Below are positions 47,761 through 59,330 of a stretch of 64,000 bases of DNA, piece after piece. Source of the DNA: Nymphaea colorata (taxonomy: Eukaryota; Streptophyta; Magnoliopsida; Nymphaeales; Nymphaeaceae). The position numbers and the translations under genes are program-made. The notes below the pieces were generated by a model. The model worked only from the letters and a program-made list of their open reading frames with translations. It did no database searches and was not told the origin of the DNA. The stretch lies in NCBI RefSeq assembly GCF_008831285.2, contig NC_045145.1, positions 12,276,802 through 12,340,801 of the forward strand, in the 5' to 3' direction. Within the stretch, counting starts at the first letter, position 1. Each line of letters begins with the position of its first letter.

Positions 47761-48065
47761 ATGCGGTGTAGAAAATATTGAAAGTTTGATGTTTCAAATT
47801 TTTGAAAAGACTCTTGAAGGGTTGCTTGAAAATGTGAAATGTTTTGAGGAAAAAGTAGAATTAGTAAGTATCATTTGAAAAGCTTGTGAAATCATCTTGA
47901 AATCACTTTAGTGTTCTCTTAAGACTTTAAGTAGGTTTGAGATTTTTCTCTAATTTGGTTACCACCTAGTTAGAGCTCCATCCCATCTTGCTTAAGTTCT
48001 TTTGGAGAGATGCTTGTGATCATAAGTGAAATAAAGTGGGTGAGAATGCATAGTGGCTTTTGCCT
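47761..48065. other. Spacer between LTR fragment and dispersed repeat
   Basis: AT-rich sequence, nothing recognisable. Confidence 0.5.
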
Positions 48066-48225
48066 TTCGAGTTGAGTTCCTGAAACTTGAACTCGACTCG
48101 TTTATTTTTCAAGTATATTTGTAAGCTCAAACTCAGCTCGTTTATAAATGAGTCGAGCACAAACCGAGTTTTTTCAAGCAAGTTCAAGTTGCACCCAAGT
48201 TGACTCGCTCATTGTACAGCCCTAC
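48066..48225. repeat. GAGCTCG-rich dispersed repeat, copy 2
   Basis: AACTTGAACTCGACTCGTTT, AGCTCAAACTCAGCTCGTTT and ATGAGTCGAGCACAAACC alternate with their complements. The right side ends near TTGTACAGCCCTA, a terminus seen in hAT-like miniature elements. Confidence 0.65.
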
Positions 48226-48299
48226 CTGTTGAACATTTACAATAGAGCTATTGCCACAAATCAGAGGATCGATGTAGTGTTACCAGAATCAGCCCGAAT

Positions 48300-50400
48300 C
48301 GGTTGGTGGCTCCCCATATTGAAACTAATCATGCAACATTTTCATGAATGACGAGAACCACCCCTTACATATAGGTTGTGGTAGATGACAACCAAGAAAC
48401 AAGCATTCAACAGTCGATGGAGAATTGCTCGATGACAACCACGAAATTTCTAAAAACAGAAGTGAAAGAATTGCTCTCTGTCATTTGATTGTGTTATGTT
48501 GTTAGTCAAAAGCAGAATTTATGTTGCATGAACAGCTTGTGGCGCAATGGAGAAAGATCAGCATAACTGCAATTAATGCTGATATACACGGTGATGTTTG
48601 CCAAGAATTGTCTCAACCCTTCAAAAGCGCACAAAAGCAAACAAGCCAAAACAGATACACATTAGTAGTTAAACTGCAAAAAAAGAGAGATTAATTTCTA
48701 CATAAGACTGAAGGAGCCAAAAAGCATATTATTTGACAATCATTTCTTAGGCGACTTATAGCATAGCATAACCAGTACTCAAATATTTAATTTACAAGAA
48801 AAATAAGATCAACATTACTTGCACAAGCATATCAGTGCTGTATATGTTAGAATGTGTGTGAGAACCCAACGCTAGTTTCAAAATTTTAACGGAGGCCAAA
48901 ATACGATTTTTCAATTTTTTTATATAAGTTAAACTAAAGTTTAAGAAATTTACATATCAATGTTTGAATTTTTTTAAATTTGATGGTGGGGGGCCAAGGG
49001 CCCTGCCTCCGTCCCTGGTGTGTGTAGTAATTGTGGGTCTGTCTAACTTACTACTAACAATTTTGGCTTGACATAAATTATCTTGTCAGATATTGTGGAT
49101 TTTTAATAGTCACTGGTGTCATAAAGCATTAACGTACTTTATTGATTTAGGCAAAATCCAAAAAACCAACAATCGAAAATCATAGCAACAAAAGAACATG
49201 AACGTAATGAGCTTCCTTTTGGCAATGTTTCGTAACATATTTTATTGATGTTTTAATCAATTAAATGGATTTCAATTTTATCAAAGTGCTTCCTAAATGT
49301 TGTTTGTCACATTCAGGTCTCTACATGAGTATAAAAATTCAATCACACAATTAGTATGCTTCACATATAGTTCTGATGCTCATATCTTGCTTCAAGCAAG
49401 TAACCAAACCTGGTGATTGGTCATGCAGATTATAGACAATAATTACTCACTGAGTTGATCTGACCATCGCATACAGATTCTAGTATTTGGATCCCTATGT
49501 TACTGGAATGACAAAAATCCAGCATCCATAAGTTAAAGCACACAAATAAGCCAACAACCAGCAACATCTAGCTCCAAAAAAAAAAACAAAAAGAATCAAA
49601 ATATCATCAAAGATAATCACAACAAGACATTATTGTTATGCATGGAATGTTGTAACATAATATTACATAAATTTGCTTAATATTTGGGACAGATATGTGA
49701 AACAGTTACATACTGTTAGTGTTGCCAAATGAAACCAATATGCAGAGGCAAGTTACGATGAACGTAGCTTCACCCAGCTCTGTTGGTGGTGAAAAAAGGC
49801 CCCGTCAGAGGTAAGGGGTTTTCTTGTAGTGGCCGCTATCACCATCTCTGATATCTTTGGCCGAGTAAAGGCTGCTCAAGCCATGATAGTTCCAAGAAAA
49901 TGATCAAATAAGATTATTCTGTGTGCTAAACAAAATCAAGTTAGAAAAAATGGAGAATTAAAATGAAAAATTAACCTGTGAATGTCCAACAAAGAAAACT
50001 TTAGAATTTGTCATTGAGTGGATGTGGCCAATCATAGCCGAAAGGTCATATAGAGCCAATTCCTTCCAAATTAGGGTTGTCAATATATTTGATTTTAATT
50101 GGATATCCAACCAAACCAGTTCCAAAAATACCGGATATGGAAAGAAATTTAACATCCAATTAAGAAATTGGATCGGATTCAGGTTTAATAAAGGACATCT
50201 GACTGGATCCTGATTCAGATTTGGATGTACATATATATCCAACTGGATTTAGATTTAGATTCAGACACGGATTGGATTGAATTTTAAATAAAAATCTTAT
50301 ATTCAAATGCTCTTACATTTTGAAAATCAGCCAGAATTGATTCAAAATTCGAATTCAGATTGTGATATTGGATTTTAGATCCATTGTTTGTATTTTGGAT
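48300..50400. repeat. Flanking segmental duplication, copy 2
   Basis: This is colinear with 44702-47290 but lacks several insertions. The block 49750-49960 is especially well preserved, including the CACTA-type 13-mer (49819-49831) and GCCGCTATCACCATCTCTGA. No receptor-kinase sequence adjoins this copy. Confidence 0.9.
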
Positions 50401-51739
50401 TTTTGTCTCCTATATATGGGCCTAGTTGTTTCCAAGTTTGAGACGATAAGGGGAGAAAAAGGATAATCCAAACATATTCTGCAAGAGAGACCCCCACAAC
50501 ACAGGAAGCCCTGGTACAAGTTAAGTCTTTCGATTTCGACGATGGAAACAATAGGTATGATGTAGGAAAGAATGAGGAATGAAATCCTAATCCAAGCCGA
50601 CCCTAAAACAGAGCCTCAGGGATTTGATCACATTCCCAGTCAGCACTAAAGGGAATCGATTTACAACAAAGCTTTATCACATCCTTATGAAGACAATGGT
50701 GCTGGCTCAGAGCATTAGCCTGAAAAACCACAACCTTGCACTAAATTTAAATTTCAATCTTTAAGGGGCACTCATATGCAAATAAGATAAACTTGATGAG
50801 CCGGGGTGCCCACACCAACTACAACATTGCCACTGGATCAGAGCCCAATTGGAAGTCTTATCTATCATTTGGTACTCTATTATAGCTTTCGTGGATGAAT
50901 GGTCCCAAAATGCACCTTTGAGACACTTTTGTCCAGCATATGAGGGTGCAAGCAAACACCAAAATGAACGTCTGTGACACTCAACTCTTATCTTTTTCTG
51001 TTTTATCAATTTTTGACATACCAATATGGATCGGACCAAAGTTCTTACGTACGCTAGTACCTTGTCCTTTATAGGGTGTTAAAGATACCCAATCCGACCC
51101 AAACAAATAATACATCTCCTCAAACAAACAAGTGACCAAGTCTAAATTTTGTTTTTAAAACATCCGGTGTAAACAAACACTCGAAGAACCGATTGTTACA
51201 GGCCATAATGTTTTTATAAATGTTTACGGAAGCCAAAGTGATTTTTTTTAAAAAAAATTGCCAACGATTAAGTTTACATTTCTCTACATCTTGGACGGTA
51301 CTACTGAACTCATGATCACTAGGTGAGCCACATCTTTTTTTCTTTAATTCTTAAGGGCATTTTTTGACTTTTAACTTGGGTCATTTGGCACCCCACCCCA
51401 ACCATTGACTTGAGTGTTAGGGGGCTAAGCATACCATCTATTACCTTAGCATGTGGAAGAACAACTTGAGCAAGACAAGTTCCAGAGGGATAATTTGTCT
51501 GCATTTTGAGGTCAGTTGGATGAAGGGAACATCTTTTAGGAGAAAGATCTCATTTCAACAGAAAAACCCATCCTAGGGTTTAAGCATTCAGCACGCTACA
51601 GTGATGGGGGTGAAACATTCAATACAAGTGCTGTCAATATTAAAACTAAGAAGTGAATCATTAACACTTGCTCATGCCATGTGAACTCTCACTATACAGG
51701 AACCTCACACCACTTCAGCACACACTTGACCCACTTGTA
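50401..51739. other. Spacer, no gene recognised
   Basis: Minus-strand frame 50761-51039 is open for about 90 codons with several Cys and Trp residues (for example WQCCSWCGHPG) but matches no family I know. The remainder is AT-rich. Confidence 0.4.
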
Positions 51740-51860
51740 GGGCTATATAGGAGCGAGTCAAAATTAAGCTCGTTCAGCTTGGCTCGATCTCGTATTTAGC
51801 TATACAAGGTCATCTTGAACTCAATTCGATAGACGAAGCCACACCTCGAGCATGACTCTT
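51740..51860. repeat. GAGCTCG-rich dispersed repeat, copy 3
   Basis: GGGCTATATAGGAGCGAGTC, TTAAGCTCGTTCAGCTTGGC and CTCGAGCATGACTC words match the family. A terminus resembling CTTGTAGGGCTATA lies at the left. Confidence 0.6.
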
Positions 51861-51919
51861 TTAAGTTCGCTTACCAACTCCCCATTTGACCAAATTTCTT
51901 TCTTTGGTTTTAAGCTCTA

Positions 51920-52275
51920 TCACCTGAGTGTGGGGTGTGAGTGCGGTTGCCGATGCGGGTGTGAATGCCGGAGCAGCACATTATAAAAAATTTAAGTTCG
52001 GAGGTGCGGTAAGGGTATTTTATTATTATTATTTTATTAATTTATTATATATATAACAGAATAAGCATGCATATATTATTATTATAATTTAGTTATCAAT
52101 GTATATAACATACTTGAATAATTGTATTGCATAGTAAAATATCACAACAACATATATTATATAAGTCATTTAGTAATATGGCATTCTAATTGGGCTCAGG
52201 TATGAGTTGGAGCAGCGCCCATGTCCGGTGCGCACCTGACTCGATGTGACTCGGGTGCGGCAGTAAAATAGAAGA
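51920..52275. mobile_element. AT-core element with GGTGCGG ends
   Basis: GC-rich flanks with GGTGTGAGTGCGG, GATGCGGGTGTGAATGCC at the left and GTGCGCACCTGACTCG, GACTCGGGTGCGGCAG at the right enclose an AT-rich core (52010-52190). The layout matches small hAT-like elements. The ends are imperfect. Confidence 0.45.
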
Positions 52276-52406
52276 GTCCGGGTGACTTAGGTTTTAAGTT
52301 TGAAAATTTCAAAAGAACACCTAGCTCATCGTCCTTGACCTCAGCCCGAACCAGTAGCGTAGCCACATTGTGGCTGGTGTGAAATCTTAAATATTTATTG
52401 CTTTAT

Positions 52407-52410
52407 ATAT

Positions 52411-52470
<60 letters not shown>
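52407..52470. repeat. (TACA)n(TA)n microsatellite
   Basis: A long TA run with a short ATAC prefix, immediately upstream of the LRR relic. Confidence 0.95.
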
Positions 52471-52471
<1 letters not shown>

Positions 52472-52509
52472 CCAGATTTGAGTTTGTTTAAACAAGTGCC
52501 CCTCCATTC

Positions 52510-52973
52510 AATTTCTTTTGACTCCATCGGAGCTCAGCCAACTCTCGAAGGCGACTACGCTCGATTTGAGCTTCAACAACGTATCTATTGAGATTCCAGC
52601 ATCACCGCGGGAGCTAAAGGGCTTCAACCCATATGGCGGGGTTGGTCAGCCTCGATTTGGCCTACACTTGGCTCGTCGGCACTACCCCGGCTTCCATGGC
52701 TTGCCTATGCAACCTGACCTACCTGTCCCTAAACCACAACGGGCTCACCAGGGTCATACCATCTGGACTCGGTGGGCTTCCCTTGATTCACGACCTCGAC
52801 CTCAACTACAACCGGCTCAGGGGGCAGGTGCCGTTCTGGAAGGAGGTGGTGGAGCGGTTGGGCCCCAAGCTCAAGCTCACCGGAAAGGACGGCCTGTGTC
52901 TCGGCTCGGAGATTGTTGGCACCGGCTTGGTCAAGTTGGACGTCGATGGCTGCATCTCTGACAACGTTGCCTA
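52510..52973 (+). pseudogene. PII-2-like LRR protein, C-terminal fragment, frameshifted
   Basis: A GC-rich block sharply distinct from its flanks encodes the last LRRs and C-cap of a Piriformospora indica-insensitive protein 2-like (extracellular LRR) family member. The first frame reads ELSQLSKATTLDLSFNNVS and EIPASPRELKG to about 52620. A frameshift then moves to MAGLVSLDLAYTWLVGT, NLTYLSLNHNGLTRVIPSGL and LPLIHDLDLNYNRLRGQVPF. The fragment ends with WKEVVERLGPKLKLTGKDGL, the usual WK-L-GN-GLC C-terminal pattern, and DVDGCISDNVA before a stop at 52974. The N-terminal half and signal peptide are absent. The family's role is at the cell surface in root-microbe interaction. This copy is a relic. 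Confidence 0.7.
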
Positions 52974-53359
52974 GTCGTTGGCCTGTGATGGCTCAGTGGT
53001 GAGCTCGAGCAGGTCAAGTCTCAGATCGGATTCCTGGTACAGCGTGGCTCTGGCCCTGCTGCCTGCTAACCTCCTTACGTTATGACACTAGTGTCCTGTT
53101 CCACTGCTTTTTCTTATTATCTTTTTGTCTTGTGTAAAGAACATGAACAAAGTGTACATTTTCTACGTTTTGAGTATACAAGAGGAGCCTGTTTTCACTT
53201 TTCATCTTCAGTTGATTAATTAGACACAATTTGAGATTCTGTGTTCGCTTCTTTTGATTATATGTTTTCATATATATATATATATATATAAAGAAAGATA
53301 GATAGAGAGATAGAGATTGCATATTATAGAGGCCAATAGAGAGATCTACCTCGTTCAAT
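52974..53359. other. Downstream flank with (TA)n
   Basis: About 110 bp of GC-rich sequence continue the LRR relic's 3' flank and then turn AT-rich. A TA run lies at 53268-53291. Confidence 0.5.
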
Positions 53360-53850
53360 GGGTCTGTTCAATTTAGAGCAGAGGATGGTTTCCTGGACTT
53401 CTCTTGATAATAAAAGGATGTTCTGAGCTACGTGGAATCAGTACCTTCCGACCAAGGAGTTCTGTACTTGATAGACTCTGTTTTATACTGTTTGTGACCG
53501 CTTCGGTACACCGATCCGCGTTGAATACCGAAAGAGGGTTGTTTGAATTGGGAAGGGCGGTTCGCCACTGTTTTTTTTTGTTGCTCGCGGGACAACTCTC
53601 CAAGTTGTGTGAATGGTTTTGTCGGTACGAACGAACAAAGAAAAAGGGAATTGTAGTCAAACACGGCCCCGCTAGGCCCGTGGAACCATATGTGGAGTTG
53701 GAACACACTCTCTGCAAAGAGTAGGTACAGAGGCACCACCGAACTAATCCCCTTCGTCCCCTTTGTTTTGCTTATTGTGGATCTTGGATCTCAGACTGTT
53801 TTACTTCGATACGAACGATATGCCTTACAACAATGCATGCAATGTTCATC
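53360..53850. other. Balanced-GC island, possible organelle-derived insert
   Basis: Composition changes abruptly from the AT-rich neighbours. Words such as GGTACGAACGAACAAAG and CTCGCGGGACAACTCTCC have the look of plant mitochondrial DNA, and long frames are open on both strands (plus 53404-53724, minus 53739-53428). I could not match the frames to a named organelle gene. A retroelement origin is the alternative. The island ends where the candidate solo LTR starts. Confidence 0.3.
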
Positions 53851-54042
53851 TGACCTGTGTCAACACCCAAATTTTTCCACATTAAAATTGAAGCAATATG
53901 AAAATTTTACAAAAGAGTTGTGAAATTTTGCAATTTCAAAGCCAATTTCGAACCTAAATGTAATTTGGATTTGAATCTTGAATTTAACCCATGGCACGAA
54001 TCCCAATGCAAGATTACGAGTCCAAACTATGTTCAAATTAGG

Positions 54043-54190
54043 ATTTGACATTCAAATTCAATTACAAATGTCATTTGACATTCAAATTCAATTACAAATG
54101 TCATTTGAAATCCAAATCCAATTGCAAATGTCATTTGAAATCCAAATTCAATTGAAAATGTCATTTGAAATCCAAGTCCAATTGCAAAAT
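54043..54190. repeat. 30-bp minisatellite within the LTR
   Basis: About five copies of a 30-bp unit (ATGTCATTTGACATTCAAAT then TCAATTACAA), with GAAATCC replacing GACATTC in later copies. The resulting FEIQIQLQMS peptide repeat is an artefact of the 30-bp period. Confidence 0.92.
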
Positions 54191-55344
54191 TCAAATTTTG
54201 ACTTAGATCCAAGAATTGGATCTAATTCAGTCTTGAATGCTACGTGGGACCCACGTGTGGGCCCCACCTAGCCCGTGTGGTCAAGAGCCCCCCAAGGGTT
54301 TACACCCCCATTTTAAAAAAAAAAATAAATAAATAAATAAATGTTTTCTCTCAATTAAATGAAAAAACCATTTTCAAGGAGAAATGAATGATATCATAAC
54401 TAAAAACCTAGGAAAAGATAAACATTTATGCATCTCTCTCTTCTTTAACTAGGTCTTCTTTAAAGAGTTTTCAATTTTCGAAAAGCAATAACTAGGCTGG
54501 TCAAACCCACTTAATTCAAGTAGGTTCGACCCTAGTGCGTCCAAGTCTTAGCTAGGCTCAGTCAACATGAGCTCAGCTTGGTCAAAAACTAGGTCTGTCT
54601 CACGATCCAATTAATGGACGGAAATAGTCTTTGACCAAACCAAACCCACTTTGACTAAACCCAATTAAAGTACAATTTAGCTCAACTAAGAGCTTTCTTA
54701 TCTCAAATTTATCAAATTACCTCAAACAAAGTCAAACTATTTGCAATTGAGCTTTGACTTTGGTCAATTGGTCGAAATAGACCAATGTGGACAATTTTGC
54801 CCCTCTATGATCAAATTGGGATTACAGAGCCTAAATTGGCTTATGAAAGGCAAATAAATATTTGGATTTATCAAATAGATAAATCAAATACCAAATTAAA
54901 ATTCAGTTTTTCAAACGAAAGTTTGATTCAGTTGAAATCCATCCTCAATCAAATTATGGACGAAAATACCCTTTTCGAGCCAAATTTGATAGAATTTTCA
55001 AATTTTATTCAAATTTAAATTGGATTATCATAATTCAATGGCATTTGGAGCTTAATAACTAGGTTTTAACGTAACAAGCTCGATTTCAGACAAAAAAAAT
55101 AAATAAATAGCACAAAATAAGGCAAAACCCTGTGCAAGGGCATTTTCATTCAAAATTTGGTCAATGTTGGTCAGCTAGGTCTGAACCAAGTTGACCAAAC
55201 CTAACCCAGCCCACCTAGCTCGTGCAATTGGGATAAGAATGAGTAAATAAAGTCATTAAAACTCCATTTATTCCATTTTTCATCTCCCTAAGCTTTGATT
55301 AATCTTCCAAGGCAAATTTAAGTAGGTGGTTGAACCCACCTCCT

Positions 55345-55460
55345 CCTCCATATAAACCTCCCCTTGGCCACCAAGGGGGGGGGGGGACGAAATTTTGAGG
55401 TATTCCATCAAGCGCTGCAGCCAAGGAGCTAGGAGGGAGAAGCTAAGGAAGAGAGGAGAG
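55345..55460 (+). promoter_or_regulatory. LTR promoter region (TATA box)
   Basis: TATAAA at 55351-55356 in the context CCTCCATATAAACCTCCCC is followed about 25 bp later by a purine-rich and then pyrimidine-rich leader. A run of 11 G lies at 55376-55386. The position inside the candidate LTR suggests the U3/R transcription start. Confidence 0.45.
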
Positions 55461-57858
55461 ATTCATCCAAGTATTCTTCCCCATTTTCTCTTACTTTCTT
55501 CTTCCTTTTCTTCTATTCTCTCCATTGATTTTGCTAAGTTAGGGTCCTTAAGTGAACCCTTACTTAGGATTTTCGTGGTGAGAAGCCTTCTTTTCTACTA
55601 CAAATTCCAGCAAGCAAGCTATTCTACTTCTAGCTTTTCTAAGCTCGAATCCAAGCTTGGATTCTTGCTTAGGATTGCTCGATTTAGAAAACAAGTGAAG
55701 GCGAAGATCAAGTATCAAGACCGACCGCAAGGTAGGTGATTTTAACCATTTCTCATCTATTTTGGCTTCTCATTAGTTCATTTTAATTCCAGCAATTCGT
55801 GGGAGGGTTTATTTTCATTTGTTTCATGGCTGGAAATGATGTCCAGCTAAGGGAAACCTACGATTAAATGTATATGTTAATGCATCATGCATGCATACGT
55901 CGGTTTTTCTTAAAGATGAAACCATGTATCAAATTTTGAAAAGGGCCCCAAGGCCACGTCCCTTTCAAAATAACCAGCTTAAAACCATTTTGAACTCCCC
56001 ACCATAAGAGAATATCACGGTGATTGAGTGATCTTGCTGCAATATATATATGACGAAAAAGCCTATTAAGGATGGATGCATTCTCATGAATGTAATCCAC
56101 CTTTGCATGGCAAAATTAAGGATAAACTAGCTTGAGCATTCATTTATCCCTTTCTATTTAAAGTTATTTTGTTTCATGCTTTATTTAATTGATCAAGGAT
56201 AGTAGGGGAGATTTGGAACAAGTTTTCAATCTTCCCACGTAAAAGAACCCAGTCATGAATCTTCATGATTTGTGAGTTATGTGGTCCCTTCATGAAATTT
56301 CATTTTGAAGAGTAAAGTATGTATATGTATACATTGTTATATGTATACATATGCGTGTTCAAAATCTTGTTAAAAATTGCTTTCCCCTCTTAAAATCAGA
56401 TTGGAACACGTTTCCAAACTGGTTTTAAGAAGATGGTTCATCTTGATTTTCATAGTACCAAGTTATGAAAACATTTTTATTTTATTTTAAAATTTGCTTA
56501 ATTTCAGCAATCCATACATAAGATGTATGTATGTTGTTGAAATCAGACCATGTTTTATAGGAATTGGTTTAAGAATGTCAAATTTTACATATTTGAAATG
56601 CCAACTATCCTAGAACCATCCAAAGAAGTTGACGATTTCATGAGTACGAAATCTGAAATTTGATCAAGGACTTCTCATTTCTACCTAACAAACAAGCTCT
56701 TTATTGGAATCAATGTCCACAATTTTCAGCTATCTAAGTCAACATAAGGTCTGATTTTTTTTAGCTATCTTGAAACAAAAGTGGATGTCATCCACGTCTC
56801 CCATATATTTCAAAAAAAAAAATGATTTTGACATGATTTGTGTATTTTTCATCATTTGATAGTTTTATGTCAAGTCTCAAGCTTATGGACTACATCTCTA
56901 ATTGATATGCTTAATCATATAATAAGCATATTTAGAAAAAGTACTACATGTTAATTAAAATCAATCTCTATGTGTAGATCGTATGATGTGCAATTGCAAT
57001 ATGGACCTTAAGAGATTATGAGAGAGTGAAGAATGTATGTTTCATATGAATAAACCTTGAGAGATTATGAGAGAAAGAAGAATGAATGTTCCATATAGTT
57101 TCCCTTCTCATTTCATACATTCACTTTCACTTAAAATCAATGCCACCACATGCACATTCTCAAGAGGTTAAGTGATTCAAATTTGAGTTGCAAAAAGTGA
57201 CCAAGTCATATTGCAACAAAAATTTGTAAACTTCTCTTAACTTCAAAAGAAAACACAAGCAATGCATTCATGATCTTGGCCAAAGTATATTTGAAAAATA
57301 ACATGTTTTCTAACAATTTGGAACCTATGTTTCATCAAAAGAATGAATTCTACCTAACCAAATCACACGATTTGGCAAAAGAAGAATTGAAAAATCAAGT
57401 TTCTTTGCTAAGGAAACTTAGCTATTTTTCAAAAGTTGATCATAATTTCACCTCATGAACCATTTAAAGTTCACAATAAAGAACTCAATTTCACTCTTCA
57501 AAATCTTCAAGAATTGTGTATTTCAAATCGAATGACACAAAAACAAAGGTTTTTGAACCAACTTGAAAATCCTCTAATCTTCAAAACGAGTTCAAATCAC
57601 TCATTCAAAATAAATTTTGGTTCTTGAATCCAAAACCTCAATGCATAAGCATATAGGATTTGCATCAAAAACTCGTATATGATCCAAATGATCCTTAGTC
57701 CTTGGTCTAATTACCCCTGTTAAAGACAGCAGGAACGGTTGGACCTCGTACCAACGGGCGGATCCCTTTTCATTAAAAATTCTTTCAAAACCTCAATTTT
57801 AAAAGAATTTTACTGATTTGCATATGACACCCTTTGAGAAAGGGGTGGGGTGCGAACA

Positions 57859-58520
57859 ACGTGTTGATCAAAATACTTTCTATTACGTGTTCTTGGTTAG
57901 AAAATCTAAAAAAAACCATAATTTTATATGTAAATTTTAAAAATTTTAAAATAAACAATATAAAAAAAATATGTAAAATTGTATTTCAACTCTGGTTCGA
58001 CCCTTGCCTATATACAATTGCAAAAGACAAGCAAGATTAATCTTGATACTTCCACTTTCTAATCGCGCTCAAATGTTTGATATTGATCATTTGTGGTGCA
58101 TCTAATTTCTTCAAGTCTATGCATCACTTTGTTTTGTATTAATTCGAGATTATACATCTTGTTGACCTAAAGGAAGCTACAATTTCTTGAAAATAATTAA
58201 ATGGGGAATTATGCTGGGATTTATGCCTGGTAGAATTTTCTAGTTGCTTCTAGAAAGGGGGATGTATCAACATGAATATGTTGGTCAAACTAAGTTATGC
58301 CTCTAAACTACAAACAAAACTCAAGAAAATGTGAAGTCATAGAGAAATTAGTCATTTACATGATTGAGTTAAAAAGTTGAGATACATGAATTAAAGCAAC
58401 TTTTGTTATTTGGCAGTAGGGACGCTTTATAAGCATCCCATGAATCTACCAAAAAATTGAGGCAGATTCTTGTAACAATAATTCAAGGTTCTATATCCTT
58501 CCAAATATGGGTGAACAATG
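57859..58520. other. AT-rich spacer
   Basis: No gene or repeat boundary is recognised. Confidence 0.5.
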
Positions 58521-58524
58521 ATCC

Positions 58525-58685
58525 AAGCAACTTGAACTTGGCTTGTTAAAGCTCGGCTCAAACTCGAGTTCGAGCTAGCTTTTCTACTCAATGAGCCGGG
58601 CTTTAGTTGGTCGTTCAGCTTACGTTATCGTGCCAAGTTCGAGTTTGTTTAAGCTCGCTCACCCAACTCGACTCGTTAGCATGAG
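58525..58685. repeat. GAGCTCG-rich dispersed repeat, copy 4
   Basis: GCTCGGCTCAAACTCGAGTT, CGAGCTAGC, CAAGTTCGAGTTTG and CCAACTCGACTCGTTAGC words match the family. Confidence 0.65.
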
Positions 58686-59330
58686 AAACCGATATTTATT
58701 GTTTTACTTTTCCTCATTGATTTGTCATTTTTTTTCTCTCTCTTCCTCTTCCATCCTCCGATGCCATATTTCCAACGTCATTCGCTCAGTTCGCTGCAGC
58801 TAAGGCCTCCGCTCAGTAAGCGTTCTTCACTTTCCATTGGCGTGTTTTATTAGCAACGATCCCCCCCTGCTCGCCATGGACTGCTTCCTCTTCATTGTTC
58901 CCAGTCACCATCGAGGTTGTCTGGTTAACGTTCGCCATGTTCCCTAGAATAGCAGGGACCAGTTCATCTCATCGTCTCTGCAATAGCAGGTGGGCGAGGT
59001 GCCTGCCCCAAAAGTAGCGAATGCCATCGCCTTCAAAGGAGGAAAATCAAGCCCTTCACTACTGCAGCTCATTCCTTTCATCAGTATTTTCTGCATTGTC
59101 TGAATGATGGAGTCCTTTGCCTAAAGCAAAACCCTCTCTCTCTCTCTCACTCTCTCTCTAAATCAGAGAAAACAAGGTTTCTGAAACCCTCTCTCCTTCA
59201 AATGAGGGAGGGTCTCAAAAACCCAATGATCTCTGCTCGAGCAAGGGTTTCAGTCGAGTGAGGGGTTCAGCCAAACCTGTGGTTGTCAAGATAGCAGGAG
59301 TCACCGGGCAGGGAGAGACCAGAGAGGCAA
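58686..59330. other. GC-moderate flank of the basic-protein relic
   Basis: CT-rich and moderately GC-rich DNA with a CT run at 59134-59158. No recognisable domain. It would be 3' flank of the minus-strand relic at 59331-59609. Confidence 0.4.

Larger units (their letters stand above)
53858..57858 (+). mobile_element. Candidate 4.0-kb solo LTR, Tat/Ogre-like Ty3-gypsy
   Basis: The element begins TGTCAACACCCAAATTTTT and ends GGGGTGGGGTGCGAACA, giving TG...CA ends in the style of long Tat/Ogre LTRs (several kb). Flanking 5-mers ACCTG (53853-53857) and ACGTG (57859-57863) match at four of five bases, as expected for an aged target-site duplication. Near the middle are a TATAAA box (55351-55356), a pyrimidine-rich leader-like stretch and long non-coding AT-rich sequence, consistent with U3-R-U5. 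No gag or pol is adjacent, hence a solo LTR. Terminal fragments of the same family occur at 38380-38516 and 47563-47760. Scattered open frames inside are not credible genes. Confidence 0.6.

Noticed and set aside
53978-54271. Repetitive FEIQIQLQMS protein frame
   Set aside because: A 30-bp minisatellite inside a candidate LTR. The frame is open only because the period is a multiple of three.
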